The position numbers and the translations under genes are program-made. Shown here in pieces: positions 1-8,276 of a stretch of DNA of 64,000 bases (positions are counted from its first letter, which is position 1; every line of letters begins with the position of its first letter). The notes beneath the pieces are model-generated. The model was not told where the DNA came from. It worked only from the letters and a program-made list of their open reading frames with translations, and searched no databases. Source of the DNA: Mycolicibacterium rhodesiae (GTDB lineage: Bacteria > Actinomycetota > Actinomycetes > Mycobacteriales > Mycobacteriaceae); the NCBI RefSeq assembly GCF_002086695.1, contig NZ_MVIH01000003.1:372001-436000 (forward strand). Reading direction: 5' to 3'.

Positions 1-1
1 G

Positions 2-259
2 CCTTCGACCCTGTCGCACTTGAAGCCGAACGACAATCTTCCGGTCGGCACGACTATTTCTTGGTATTACGGAAGCACCTTGCTCTTCACCTACACAGTC
101 ACCGTCGACATGTACAACGCCGGCAATGGACCCGATATCGTCAACAACGACGGCGCCAACACCGGCTTCCAGCCTTTCCTGCAGGGTCCGATCTACTTCT
201 CCTACAGCACAGATCGCGGCGTCACGAGCTTCGACTATGCGCCAACCGTGTCGGCCTAG
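2..259 (+). CDS. C-terminal end of an unidentified protein (5' partial)
   Basis: The reading frame is open from the left edge of the window and ends at a TAG, giving the last 85 residues. The segment is rich in Tyr, Thr, Asn and Gly with alternating polar and hydrophobic residues, which suggests a beta-rich extracellular or cell-surface domain rather than an enzyme core. I see no motif I can name. It converges with menB, whose stop lies 76 bp downstream. The N-terminus, any signal peptide and the family are outside the window, so no function is assigned. Confidence 0.6.
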   Translation, partial: PSTLSHLKPNDNLPVGTTISWYYGSTLLFTYTVTVDMYNAGNGPDIVNNDGANTGFQPFLQGPIYFSYSTDRGVTSFDYAPTVSA

Positions 260-335
260 CGGGCAGGGAGACAACGACTTCGGCGCGGTTTCGTGTGCTG
301 GCCGCCTGCGCCACGGCAGCGGACGTAGGCATTCC

Positions 336-1238
336 TCAGAAGTATCGGGGGAACGGACTCCAATCGGGATCGCGCTTTTCCAGGAACGCATCCCGGCCCT
401 CGACGGCCTCGTCGGTCATGTAGGCCAGCCGGGTGGCTTCCCCGGCGAACAGTTGCTGTCCCACCAGCCCGTCGTCGAGCAGGTTGAAGGCGAACTTCAG
501 CATGCGTTGGGCCTGCGGTGATTTGCCGTTGATCTCCTTGGCCCATTGCACACCCACGTTTTCCAGCTCGGCGTGGTCGACCACCTCGTTGACCGCACCC
601 ATGTGGTGCATCTGCTCGGCGGTGTAGGGCCTGCCGAGGAAGAAGATCTCCCTGGCGAACTTCTGGCCGACCTGCCGTGCCAGATAAGCGCTGCCGTACC
701 CACCGTCGAAGCTGCCGACGTCGGCGTCGGTCTGCTTGAACCGGGCGTGCTCTCGGCTGGCCAGCGTCAGGTCGCACACCACGTGCAAGCTGTGCCCCCC
801 GCCGGCCGCCCACCCGTTGACCAAGCAGATGACGACCTTCGGCATGAACCGGATCAGCCGCTGTACCTCCAGAATGTGCAGTCGCCCCGCCCGCGCCGGA
901 TCGACCGACTCGGCGGTCTCTCCTTCGGCGTACTGGTATCCGCTCCGGCCTCGGATGCGTTGGTCGCCGCCCGAGCAGAACGCCCAGCCGCCGTCTTTCG
1001 CCGACGGCCCATTGCCGGTCAGCAGCACCACGCCGACATCCGGCGACATCCGGGCGTGGTCGAGCGCGCGGTACAGCTCGTCGACGGTGTGCGGCCGAAA
1101 TGCGTTGCGCACGTCGGGACGGTCGAAGGCCACCCGCACCGTGCCGTCGGAGACGTGGCGGTGATAGGTGATATCGGTCAGGTCCTCGAAGCCGTCGATG
1201 GCTCGCCACTGCGACGGGTCAAACGGATTGTCAGTCAA
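336..1238 (-). CDS. menB: 1,4-dihydroxy-2-naphthoyl-CoA synthase MenB
   Basis: MenB is a crotonase-family enzyme that closes the second ring of the menaquinone nucleus, converting o-succinylbenzoyl-CoA to 1,4-dihydroxy-2-naphthoyl-CoA in the cytoplasm. The 300-residue product has the crotonase oxyanion-hole segments (GGWAFCSGGDQRIRG and VNGWAAGGGHSLHVVCDL), followed by the MenB-type active-site stretch QTDADVGSFDGGYGS. Length agrees with M. tuberculosis MenB (about 314 residues). The start is TTG and overlaps the stop of the upstream DUF385 gene as TTGA, so the two are probably translated together. It opens a menaquinone locus continued by menC, menD, menG, menJ and grcC1. Identification is firm; the exact start is less certain. 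Confidence 0.96.
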   Translation of the reverse strand: MTDNPFDPSQWRAIDGFEDLTDITYHRHVSDGTVRVAFDRPDVRNAFRPHTVDELYRALDHARMSPDVGVVLLTGNGPSAKDGGWAFCSGGDQRIRGRSGYQYAEGETAESVDPARAGRLHILEVQRLIRFMPKVVICLVNGWAAGGGHSLHVVCDLTLASREHARFKQTDADVGSFDGGYGSAYLARQVGQKFAREIFFLGRPYTAEQMHHMGAVNEVVDHAELENVGVQWAKEINGKSPQAQRMLKFAFNLLDDGLVGQQLFAGEATRLAYMTDEAVEGRDAFLEKRDPDWSPFPRYF

Positions 1239-1714
1239 GGGTTTTGAACTCCATCGTTGAGGGGATCGAATCGGAATACCGCACAGCGGCCGGCCAGGGC
1301 CTCGAATTCGTCGGGCTTGCCGTCGGTGACCAGCCCGGCGTTCTTCATGAAGCTGACCCCGGTCGGAACCAGCACGGGGAACGCCCGAAGCAGCGGGCGC
1401 GCCTCCTCGGCCGGCAGCTCCACGATGCGCACCGCTTCACTGCGCCTGCCCGTAGTCAGGGTGACGACGCCGGCGGCGCGGGCGTTGCGCACCCAGTCCG
1501 CGCCGGGGAAGCCACCCACCACGTAGCGTTTGCCGTCGACGGTGAACGGGGTGATCGGCGTCGACCGTGCCTTGCCCGACGTGCGACCTGGAACGGTCAG
1601 CACGATCGGCGACTCGCCGCCAAAGGACGTCAGGCCCAGACGCATCGCCGCCATGAAGATCTTGTTCATCGGCTTGAGCCACCACGGCGGCCTGATGCGC
1701 TCGGAGTCGGCCAT
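1235..1714 (-). CDS. Deazaflavin (F420)-dependent nitroreductase/DUF385-family protein
   Basis: The 159-residue product has the split-barrel signature of the Ddn/DUF385 family: VPGRTSGKARSTPITPF followed by VDGKRYVVGGFPGADWVRNARAAG. Known members bind F420H2 and reduce quinones or nitroaromatics. The frame is open further upstream, but ATG at 1714 gives MADSERIRPPWW, the usual Ddn-like N-terminus with an amphipathic segment before the barrel. The stop overlaps the TTG start of menB. A quinone-active F420 enzyme beside menaquinone synthesis is a sensible pairing, but the substrate cannot be read from sequence. A second member of this family lies at 62932-63414. Confidence 0.85.
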   Translation of the reverse strand: MADSERIRPPWWLKPMNKIFMAAMRLGLTSFGGESPIVLTVPGRTSGKARSTPITPFTVDGKRYVVGGFPGADWVRNARAAGVVTLTTGRRSEAVRIVELPAEEARPLLRAFPVLVPTGVSFMKNAGLVTDGKPDEFEALAGRCAVFRFDPLNDGVQNP

Positions 1715-1800
1715 GCCCAAAAGGTACGCCAACCGGTTTCGGCGCAACCTAAGGGCCGAAGCCGTTGTAACACCAGCCCCAACAGGCGCGATCGAAACAT

Positions 1801-2061
1801 ATGCCACATTTGACGAGTGCGTCAGCAGCCGACAGTGGACAGGCGGAACACTTCCGGCGCATTCTCGCCGAGCGCCGGGCCGAACTCGATGCCCGGTTGG
1901 CTGACGACGCGCGTCGGTTGGCGGCCCGTCGCCGGGCAGGCAGCACCTGCGGGGTCAAGGCGATTCGCTACCGCATGCGCAAGCTGGAGCGTCAGCGCGA
2001 CGAGATGGATCGGATGCTGACCGGACTCGACGCGCTGGCAGCAGCCTCGGTCACCAGCTGA
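1801..2061 (+). CDS. Small charged helical protein of unknown function
   Basis: The product is 86 residues and dominated by Arg, Glu, Asp and Ala in heptad-like order (for example HFRRILAERRAELDARL and KLERQRDEMDRMLTGLDAL), so it is probably a short coiled coil or helical hairpin. The middle holds a single Cys (STCGVKAIRYR). There is no signal peptide and no recognised domain. The gene is divergent from the DUF385 gene (87 bp between starts), and its last 11 bases overlap the 3' end of the convergent HAD gene. The start at ATG 1801 has no strong ribosome binding site. Supported only by composition and position. Confidence 0.5.
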   Translation: MPHLTSASAADSGQAEHFRRILAERRAELDARLADDARRLAARRRAGSTCGVKAIRYRMRKLERQRDEMDRMLTGLDALAAASVTS

Positions 2062-2740
2062 TGCCGCGGTCGCGCAGCGGGTCGACGAGCCCGGTGGGGC
2101 GCTCGGCGACCGGCAGCGGGTCGACCAGGATGAAGTCGCAACCGAGGCGACGCGCGGCGCCGTCGTTCTCCTCGCTGTCACCGACCATCAGCGCATCTTC
2201 GGCGGCGACGCCGAGGCGCTGTAGCGCAACCTCGAAGATCCGCGGATCCGGTTTGACCACACCGACTTCGAAGGACAGCACGAATTCGTCGGTGTCCGCC
2301 CCTGCCGTGCGGAACGCGGGCCGGATGTCGAAGGCGATGTTGGACACGATCGCGGTGCGCAGGCCCTGCGTCCGAAGCGATCGCAGCACCTCGACGGTGT
2401 CGGGGTAAGGCACCCACGACGCCGGGTCGACGGCCCGCTGGTAGAGCGTTTCGGCGTGGTCGTGGGCCAGGCCGGCGTCGGTCAGCGCGTGCAGGTAGGC
2501 CTCCCGGTGCAGAGCGGGGGCGAGGTCGCGATTGACCCAGGCTCGCTGCGCCTCTTCGGTTCTCGTCACCGAACCGCCGGTGGGGTGGGTGAGGCGCTCC
2601 ATCAACTCGGCTCGAGTGTGCTCGTCGACAGCGCGACGGCCGTCCTCGTCGATCAATTCCATGCCGTCGAACCAGCTGTCGTCCTCCTCGAGACGAAACA
2701 GGGTCCCGGAGAAGTCGAACAGCACAGCGCGTACGGGCAT
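2051..2740 (-). CDS. HAD-superfamily hydrolase-like protein
   Basis: The 229-residue product has the four HAD motifs: LFDFSGTLF (motif I, residues 7-15), IVSNIAFD (motif II), VGVVKPDP (motif III Lys) and MVGDSEENDG (motif IV), with an alpha-helical cap between motifs I and II. Phosphatases of this family normally have DxD in motif I, but here the second Asp is Ser (D9-F-S11-G-T). The general acid is therefore missing, and a different chemistry or a narrow substrate is possible. It is last in a minus-strand run after fadD8 and a membrane protein (gaps of 19 and 34 bp). The substrate is unknown. Confidence 0.85.
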   Translation of the reverse strand: MPVRAVLFDFSGTLFRLEEDDSWFDGMELIDEDGRRAVDEHTRAELMERLTHPTGGSVTRTEEAQRAWVNRDLAPALHREAYLHALTDAGLAHDHAETLYQRAVDPASWVPYPDTVEVLRSLRTQGLRTAIVSNIAFDIRPAFRTAGADTDEFVLSFEVGVVKPDPRIFEVALQRLGVAAEDALMVGDSEENDGAARRLGCDFILVDPLPVAERPTGLVDPLRDRGISW

Positions 2741-2774
2741 GGCCCCATGCTGCCAGTGCGTTGCGTAACGCTGT

Positions 2775-3317
2775 TCAGGGGCTGTGGTTGATCGCCGTGG
2801 GATTGGTCATGCCGGGTGCATTCGAGGTCGGCGCCGGGTGATGCACTCGGTTCTCCAACATTGATGCGCCACGGTAGTACGCAAACGCCATGCCCAGGGC
2901 GATCAGACCTGCCATGAACGCGACCTGCAGCGCCACCGAGACCGCGCGAGGCACGGCAGGGACCGTGAACCTGCTGCGGATCCTCGGAGCGATTCGTTCG
3001 GCACGCGGCATGATCGGCTGCTCTTTGCCGCGCAGGAACTGCATCACGACGTCCGTGGCTCGATGGATCTGCTCGCGGTCCACGTAGAGCTGGACGCCAT
3101 GTGCGGGCGCGCCTTTCAGACCGCTCGGGCGCGCCACGTACCCGCCGATATCGGCGTCGTGCAGGAGCGCGAGAACCGGTGCCGCGTGGGCAGATTCAAG
3201 GTCGGCGAGGATGACCCAGGTGTCGGCCCACACGTCGTTGTCCTGGCCGCCGGGCGGCAGCCAGAACATCACGTCGCGCTCTTTGAGGTACTCGAGCGGG
3301 ATGACGCGGGACAGCAT
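2775..3317 (-). CDS. Single-pass membrane protein of unknown function
   Basis: The product is about 180 residues. The N-terminal ~110 residues are soluble and mixed alpha/beta. A helix of about 23 hydrophobic residues follows (VALQVAFMAGLIALGMAFAY), then a short Pro/Asn-rich tail. The soluble part includes the phrase LLHDADIGGYVARPSG, which faintly resembles the DUF2007 signal-transducer fold; I treat this as a guess. GTG and ATG starts are adjacent and I chose the ATG. It lies 19 bp after fadD8 and 34 bp before the HAD gene, so the three are probably co-transcribed. Confidence 0.7.
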   Translation of the reverse strand: MLSRVIPLEYLKERDVMFWLPPGGQDNDVWADTWVILADLESAHAAPVLALLHDADIGGYVARPSGLKGAPAHGVQLYVDREQIHRATDVVMQFLRGKEQPIMPRAERIAPRIRSRFTVPAVPRAVSVALQVAFMAGLIALGMAFAYYRGASMLENRVHHPAPTSNAPGMTNPTAINHSP

Positions 3318-3339
3318 CACCCAAGTATGCGCCGCGGAG

Positions 3340-4941
3340 CTAGCCGATGGCTCGCGATGACCCTTCCCAGAACTGCGCCCGTACGGCCTTCTTGTCCGGC
3401 TTGCCCAGTGCGGTCACCGGCACCGAGTCGACGATGATCACCTGCTTGGGTGACTGCACCGAACCCTTGCGGTCCTTGACCGATGCCTGGATCTCGGTGG
3501 TCAGCTTTGCGACCGCGTCGTCATCGGTCGGATGGTCGGGCCGCAGCACGATCACCGCGGTGACGGCCTCGCCCCACTTCTCGTCCGGGGTGCCGATCAC
3601 ACAGACCTGCGCGACGGCGGGATGCTCGGCGACGACGTCCTCCACCTCACGCGGGAACACGTTGAATCCGCCGGTGACGATCATGTCCTTGACCCGGTCG
3701 ACGATGAACCAGTAGCCGTCCTCGTCTTCGCGCGCCATGTCGCCCGTATGCAGCCAGCCGTCCTTGAAGGTCTTGGCCGTCTCCTCCGGCAGGTTGTGGT
3801 ACCCGCCGGACAGCAGCGGCCCGGACACGCAGATCTCGCCGACTTCGCCCTGGGGCACCTCATTGCCGTCCGCGTCGAGCAGCGCGGTGCGGGCGAACAG
3901 GGTGGGCCGCCCGCACGACGTCAGCCGCTTCTCGTCGTGGTCCTTCTTGCCGAGGTAGGAGATCACCATCGGGGCTTCGGACTGCCCGTAGTACTGCGCG
4001 AAGATCGGTCCGAAGCGGCGGATCGCCTCCGCGAGGCGCACCGGGTTCATCGCCGAGGCGCCGTAGTACACCGTCTCCAGCGACGACAGGTCGCGGGTGT
4101 GCGAATCGGGATGGTCCATCAGCGCGTAGATCATCGACGGCACCAGCATGGTGGCGGTGATCTTCTGCTCCTCGATCACCCGCAGCACCTCGGCCGGGTC
4201 GAACTTGGTCAGCACCACCAGCTCGCCGCCCTTGACCACGGTCGGCACGAAGAACGCCGCGCCGGCATGCGAAAGCGGCGTGCACATCAGGAACCGCGGG
4301 TTCTCCGGCCACTCCCACTCGGCGAGCTGAACCGTCGTCATCGTGGTGATCGACTGGGCGGTGCCCAGCACACCCTTCGGCTTACCGGTGGTGCCGCCGG
4401 TGTAGGCCATGCCGCCGACGTGATCGGGCGGAAGGTCGGCCGCCACCAACGGCTTCGGCGTGTACTTGGCTGCCTCGGCGATCAGGTCCACCGCGGAATC
4501 ACCAAGGGCATCCGGCACCGGGCCGAGGGTCAACACCTGCTTGAGCGCGGGCACCTTCTCCAGCAAGCCCTGCGCACGCTCGATGAACATCGGGTTGGGG
4601 TCGATGATCAGCGATGTAACACCGGCGTCGTTGAGCACGTAGGCGTGGTCGTCGAGCGAACCGAGAGGGTGTAGTGCCACCCGGCGATAACCCTGGGTCT
4701 GGCCGGCACCGATGATCATCAGCACCTCGGGCCGGTTGAGCGAGAGCAGGCCCGCCGTCGCGCCGGTTCCGGCGCCGAGCGCCTCGAACGCCTGAATGTA
4801 CTGGCTGATGCGGTCGGCGAGCTCGCCTCCGGTAAGGGTGGTGTCACCCAAATGCAGCACCGGCTTGTTCTTGTTGCGCTTGAGCGCGCCGACGGTCAGG
4901 TGGCCAGAATGGAGGGGATGGCGAAGCAGCTCGTCACTCAT
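3340..4941 (-). CDS. fadD8: Fatty-acyl-CoA/AMP ligase FadD8-like
   Basis: This 533-residue member of the ANL (acyl-adenylate-forming) superfamily activates a carboxylate as the AMP ester and then the CoA thioester. Visible motifs are the P-loop YTGGTTGKPKG, the A5 motif YGQSEAP, the A7 motif GWLHTGDMAREDEDGYWF, the hinge VDRVKDMIVTGGFNVFPREVE and the C-terminal catalytic Lys region LGKPDKKAVR. The open frame runs to 5421, but ATG 4941 gives MSDELLRHPL, a natural ANL N-terminus, and leaves a 127-bp divergent promoter region. Position and type match fadD8 (Rv0551c) of M. tuberculosis. The physiological acid is not evident. Confidence 0.88.
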   Translation of the reverse strand: MSDELLRHPLHSGHLTVGALKRNKNKPVLHLGDTTLTGGELADRISQYIQAFEALGAGTGATAGLLSLNRPEVLMIIGAGQTQGYRRVALHPLGSLDDHAYVLNDAGVTSLIIDPNPMFIERAQGLLEKVPALKQVLTLGPVPDALGDSAVDLIAEAAKYTPKPLVAADLPPDHVGGMAYTGGTTGKPKGVLGTAQSITTMTTVQLAEWEWPENPRFLMCTPLSHAGAAFFVPTVVKGGELVVLTKFDPAEVLRVIEEQKITATMLVPSMIYALMDHPDSHTRDLSSLETVYYGASAMNPVRLAEAIRRFGPIFAQYYGQSEAPMVISYLGKKDHDEKRLTSCGRPTLFARTALLDADGNEVPQGEVGEICVSGPLLSGGYHNLPEETAKTFKDGWLHTGDMAREDEDGYWFIVDRVKDMIVTGGFNVFPREVEDVVAEHPAVAQVCVIGTPDEKWGEAVTAVIVLRPDHPTDDDAVAKLTTEIQASVKDRKGSVQSPKQVIIVDSVPVTALGKPDKKAVRAQFWEGSSRAIG

Positions 4942-5068
4942 GCGGTCCACATTAGAACGTGTTCCAGTTCGGAAGGAAGGGCGTCTCACAACCGGAGCAG
5001 TCGTCACGTGTTTGACGCCGACGCAATGCGGTGAACCAGCGTCGTTGACGTCCGCGAGAGGACACAGC

Positions 5069-6439
5069 TTGTTCACTGCATTCCGGGGTGCCCGGCAGCG
5101 TCGCGCGATCGTCATCGACGCGATTCGCAGCCGGTTGTGGCCAGTGCCCGCGATCGGTGTGGTCGCCGCCGTAGCGCTCGGAGTTGTACTGCCGGAGCTG
5201 GACGACGCGATCGACGACAACATGCCGGTGACGCTGGCCGGGTATCTGTTCGGCGGTGGCGCGGACGGGGCCCGCGAAGTGCTCGCGGCCATCGCGACAT
5301 CGCTGATGACGGTCACGTCGCTGACGTTCTCGTTGACCTTGGTGACGTTGCAGCTTGCCAGCAGCCAGTACTCGCCACGACTGTTGCGGACCTTCGCCTC
5401 CGACCGGTTCGTCCAACGCACGCTCGCGCTGTTCCTCGCGACGTTCGCCTACGCGCTCACCGTTTTGCGCACCATCCGCAACGCCAACGACACCTCCGGC
5501 TTCGTACCCCGGATCGCGGTCACGGTCGCCTACCTCCTGGCGACGGCCAGCGTCTTGGGCCTGGTGTTGTTCCTCGGCCATCTGGTCCGCCAGATCCGCA
5601 TCGAGACGATGCTCGACCACGTTTCGGCCGACATCCTCGACACCGTCGGCCGCACGGCGGAGTCCTTCGACGAAGAGTCCTCGGGCGTGCCACCGCTACC
5701 GCGCAGTTCGGCATGCGTCATCACCGCCGAGTCCTCGGGCTTTCTCACGCAGATCGACGAAGCCGACCTTGTCGCCGCCGCCACAGCTGCCGACGCGGTC
5801 GTATTCCTCGATCGCCCGGTCGGAAGCGGCGTCGTCGCGAATGTGCCGGTTGCCTTCTGCTGGTCCGCCGACGGCGGCGGCGAACTCGACGACGACAGCC
5901 TGAAATCGCTGCGCAAGCGCGTCGCTGGCGCACTCCACACCGGTGTGGAACGTACTGCGACTCAAGACATCGGATACGGTCTGCGGCAGCTGACCGACGT
6001 CGCGATCCGTGCGCTGTCACCGGGGATCAATGACCCGACCACCGCCGTCCATGCGCTGCAGTCCTGCACCGCCGTGCTCTGTGAGGTGGCCGGCTACCGG
6101 CTCGGACCGCGAGTTCTGCGCGCCGACGACGGCGCCGTCCGGGTGGTGTTGCCTCGCCCCGACCTTCCGGAATTACTCGACCTGGTCTGCACCCAACCGC
6201 AGATCTACGGAGAGCGCGATCCGCTGGTGCTCGGCGGGCTTCTGGTCCTGCTGCGAGACCTTGCCTGGGTGGTGCGGGAGCCCGAACACCGCCAAGCCAT
6301 TGCGGACCGGTGCCGGCGGCTGCGCGCGAGCGCCGCGGCGCAGCAGTTCGATTCCGCCGAACACGCCGAGCTCGAACGGCTCGCAGGTCAGGTCGACGAT
6401 GCCCTGGCCAAGGAATGGTGCCCCCGATGGATGACATAG
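5069..6439 (+). CDS. DUF2254 family membrane protein
   Basis: The 456-residue product begins with four clear membrane segments within the first about 190 residues (PAIGVVAAVALGVVL, LMTVTSLTFSLTLVTLQLAS, LALFLATFAYALTVL, VTVAYLLATASVLGLVLFL). A soluble C-terminal half follows with the conserved DUF2254 phrase DIGYGLRQLTDVAIRALSPGINDPTTA. The family has no settled function. I chose the TTG at 5069 because GAGAGG lies about 9 nt upstream and no in-frame ATG or GTG fits better; the frame is open back to 4796. It is divergent from fadD8, and its end overlaps the DUF3253 gene by 13 bp. Confidence 0.8.
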   Translation: MFTAFRGARQRRAIVIDAIRSRLWPVPAIGVVAAVALGVVLPELDDAIDDNMPVTLAGYLFGGGADGAREVLAAIATSLMTVTSLTFSLTLVTLQLASSQYSPRLLRTFASDRFVQRTLALFLATFAYALTVLRTIRNANDTSGFVPRIAVTVAYLLATASVLGLVLFLGHLVRQIRIETMLDHVSADILDTVGRTAESFDEESSGVPPLPRSSACVITAESSGFLTQIDEADLVAAATAADAVVFLDRPVGSGVVANVPVAFCWSADGGGELDDDSLKSLRKRVAGALHTGVERTATQDIGYGLRQLTDVAIRALSPGINDPTTAVHALQSCTAVLCEVAGYRLGPRVLRADDGAVRVVLPRPDLPELLDLVCTQPQIYGERDPLVLGGLLVLLRDLAWVVREPEHRQAIADRCRRLRASAAAQQFDSAEHAELERLAGQVDDALAKEWCPRWMT

Positions 6440-6681
6440 CGAAGCGGCTGAGTGCCGTGATCCTCACGATGACGGCCGAGCGTGCTCCGCGCACGATCTG
6501 CCCGTCGGACGCCGCCCGGGCGGTGGACCCCGACAACTGGCGCGACTTGATGGAGGCGACCCGCGAGCTCGCCCGCGAACTGGCGCGCAGCGGGGATGTC
6601 GTCATCACCCAGAAAGGTGAAGACCTCGATCCGGACGCCCAGTGGCGTGGACCCGTCCGGATCCGACGAGCCGGCACCTGA
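6427..6681 (+). CDS. DUF3253 small protein
   Basis: The 84-residue product is a complete DUF3253 domain: an N-terminal helix (DIAKRLSAVILTMTAER), the conserved TICPSDAARAV phrase, WRDLMEATRELARELARSG and the C-terminal VITQKGEDLDPDAQWRGPVRI. It looks like a small winged-helix fold, but no biochemical role is established. ATG 6427 overlaps the end of the DUF2254 gene; an in-frame ATG at 6415 is an alternative. The next gene, an acyl-CoA ligase, starts 29 bp downstream, so this may belong to the menC transcript. Confidence 0.85.
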   Translation: MDDIAKRLSAVILTMTAERAPRTICPSDAARAVDPDNWRDLMEATRELARELARSGDVVITQKGEDLDPDAQWRGPVRIRRAGT

Positions 6682-6710
6682 ACGTTCGCCGACATGGCAA
6701 TCTGGCTCGT

Positions 6711-8276
6711 ATGCAACCACCCGAACCACGCTTCCTCGATGACCGGCCGGCGTACTGGGCGCAGCACAAGCCCGACGGCCAGGCCATCAGTTACCTGGAC
6801 CGCAGCTGGACCTGGGCGCAGTGGGACGACCGGATCCGGCGCCTCGCAGGCGCTCTGGCCGAGCGCGGAATCGGCCGCGGCGACGTGGTGGCGTTCCTGG
6901 ACAAGAACCACCCGGCGTGCGTCGAGCTGACGCTGGCGGCGGCGTCGATCGGCGCGGCCACTGCCGTCATCAACTTCCGGCTGGCCGCCGGTGAGATGGA
7001 CTACGTCCTCAACGACTCCGGCGCCAAACTGTTGATCGTCGGCACCGAACTGATGGGCGCAGTCGACAAGATCCGCGACAAGCTGACCAACGTCTCGGAG
7101 GTCATCGAGGTCACGCCCGACGGCGCGGACGGTGACGGATACGAGGCCCTGCTGGCCGCCGCCACCCCGGTAGGCCGCCCGGCCGATGTCGATCCGGAGG
7201 ACGCCTGCCTGGTCATGTACTCGTCGGGCACCACGGGCAAGCCCAAGGGTGTGGTGCTGTCGCACCGAAATGTGTTGGCACACACGATCAACGCCGCGAC
7301 GTTCGAGTTCGGTGACGACGACAAGAACATGGTGGCGATGCCGCTGTTCCACGTCGGCGGGTCGGCTTACGTGCAGTACGGCATCCACGCCGGCATCCCG
7401 ACGATCATGACGCGCGAGGCCGACGGTGCGTCGCTGGCCGGTGCGCTCCTGCAGGGCGCCAACCGGACGTTCCTGGTGCCCGCCGTGCTGGGCAAGGTGC
7501 TGGAGTCCGGCGAGGATGCGGTCAAGCTGTTCAGCGGCCTTCGCACGTTCGTCTACGGTGCGTCCCCGATGCCGCCGGCGCTGCTGAAGTCGGCGCTGAA
7601 GGCCTGGCCCGACACCGATTTCATTCAGGTGTACGGCCTGACCGAGGTGTGCGGCGCGATCACCCAGCTCTCCCCGGAGGTGCATCGCGACGACTCGCGA
7701 CCGGAGCGGCTGATCAGTGCGGGCCAGCCGTCCCGTGAGGTGGAGGTGCGGGTCGTCGACGTCGATACCCTGGCCGAGGTGCCGGTCGGTCAGCCGGGCG
7801 AATTGTGGTTCCGCACACCGCAGTTGATGAAGGGCTATCACAACAAGCCGGAGGCCACCGCCGGTTCCATCACCGAGGACGGCTGGTTCCGCTCCGGTGA
7901 CATCGGCCGCGTCGACGAAGACGGTTTCATTTTCGTCGAGGACCGGCTCAAGGACATGATCATCTCCGGCGGTGAGAACATCTACTCCGTCGAGGTCGAG
8001 CGGGTGCTCACCGATCATCCGGCGGTGCTCGACGCCGCGGTGTTCGGTGTCCCGGACGAGAAATGGGGCGAGGCGGTCAAGGCCGTCGTCGAATTGTCCG
8101 CCGGGGCAGAGGCTTCCGAAGAGGAACTGGTGGCCTGGTGCCGGGAGAGGCTGGCGCACTACAAGTGCCCGCGCAGCGTGGAGATCTCGCCTGCGCTGCC
8201 GCGCAACCCCACCGGCAAGCTGCTCAAGCGTGATCTGCGCAACCCGTACTGGGAGAACCGCGGCCGCGCGATCTGA
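6711..8276 (+). CDS. Acyl-CoA synthetase (ANL superfamily), menC-coupled
   Basis: The 521-residue protein has YSSGTTGKPKGVVLSH (P-loop), VYGLTEVCGAI (A5), DGWFRSGDIGRVDEDGFIF (A7), EDRLKDMIISGGENIYSVEVE (hinge) and the catalytic PTGKLLKR near the C-terminus, so it is expected to be an active acyl-CoA ligase. ATG 6711 gives MQPPEPRFL. The stop overlaps the menC start as TGATG, implying translational coupling. The tight link to menC raises the possibility of o-succinylbenzoate-CoA ligase activity (MenE). However, mycobacterial MenE (Rv0542c) is much shorter, about 360 residues, and maps before menB, so a fatty-acid role is equally possible. In M. tuberculosis an amidohydrolase (Rv0552) sits here instead. 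Confidence 0.88.
   Translation: MQPPEPRFLDDRPAYWAQHKPDGQAISYLDRSWTWAQWDDRIRRLAGALAERGIGRGDVVAFLDKNHPACVELTLAAASIGAATAVINFRLAAGEMDYVLNDSGAKLLIVGTELMGAVDKIRDKLTNVSEVIEVTPDGADGDGYEALLAAATPVGRPADVDPEDACLVMYSSGTTGKPKGVVLSHRNVLAHTINAATFEFGDDDKNMVAMPLFHVGGSAYVQYGIHAGIPTIMTREADGASLAGALLQGANRTFLVPAVLGKVLESGEDAVKLFSGLRTFVYGASPMPPALLKSALKAWPDTDFIQVYGLTEVCGAITQLSPEVHRDDSRPERLISAGQPSREVEVRVVDVDTLAEVPVGQPGELWFRTPQLMKGYHNKPEATAGSITEDGWFRSGDIGRVDEDGFIFVEDRLKDMIISGGENIYSVEVERVLTDHPAVLDAAVFGVPDEKWGEAVKAVVELSAGAEASEEELVAWCRERLAHYKCPRSVEISPALPRNPTGKLLKRDLRNPYWENRGRAI

Noticed and set aside
6027..8159. 710-residue open frame on the minus strand
   Set aside because: Antisense to the acyl-CoA ligase and the DUF2254/DUF3253 genes; composition is Arg/Gly/Asp-rich without motifs.
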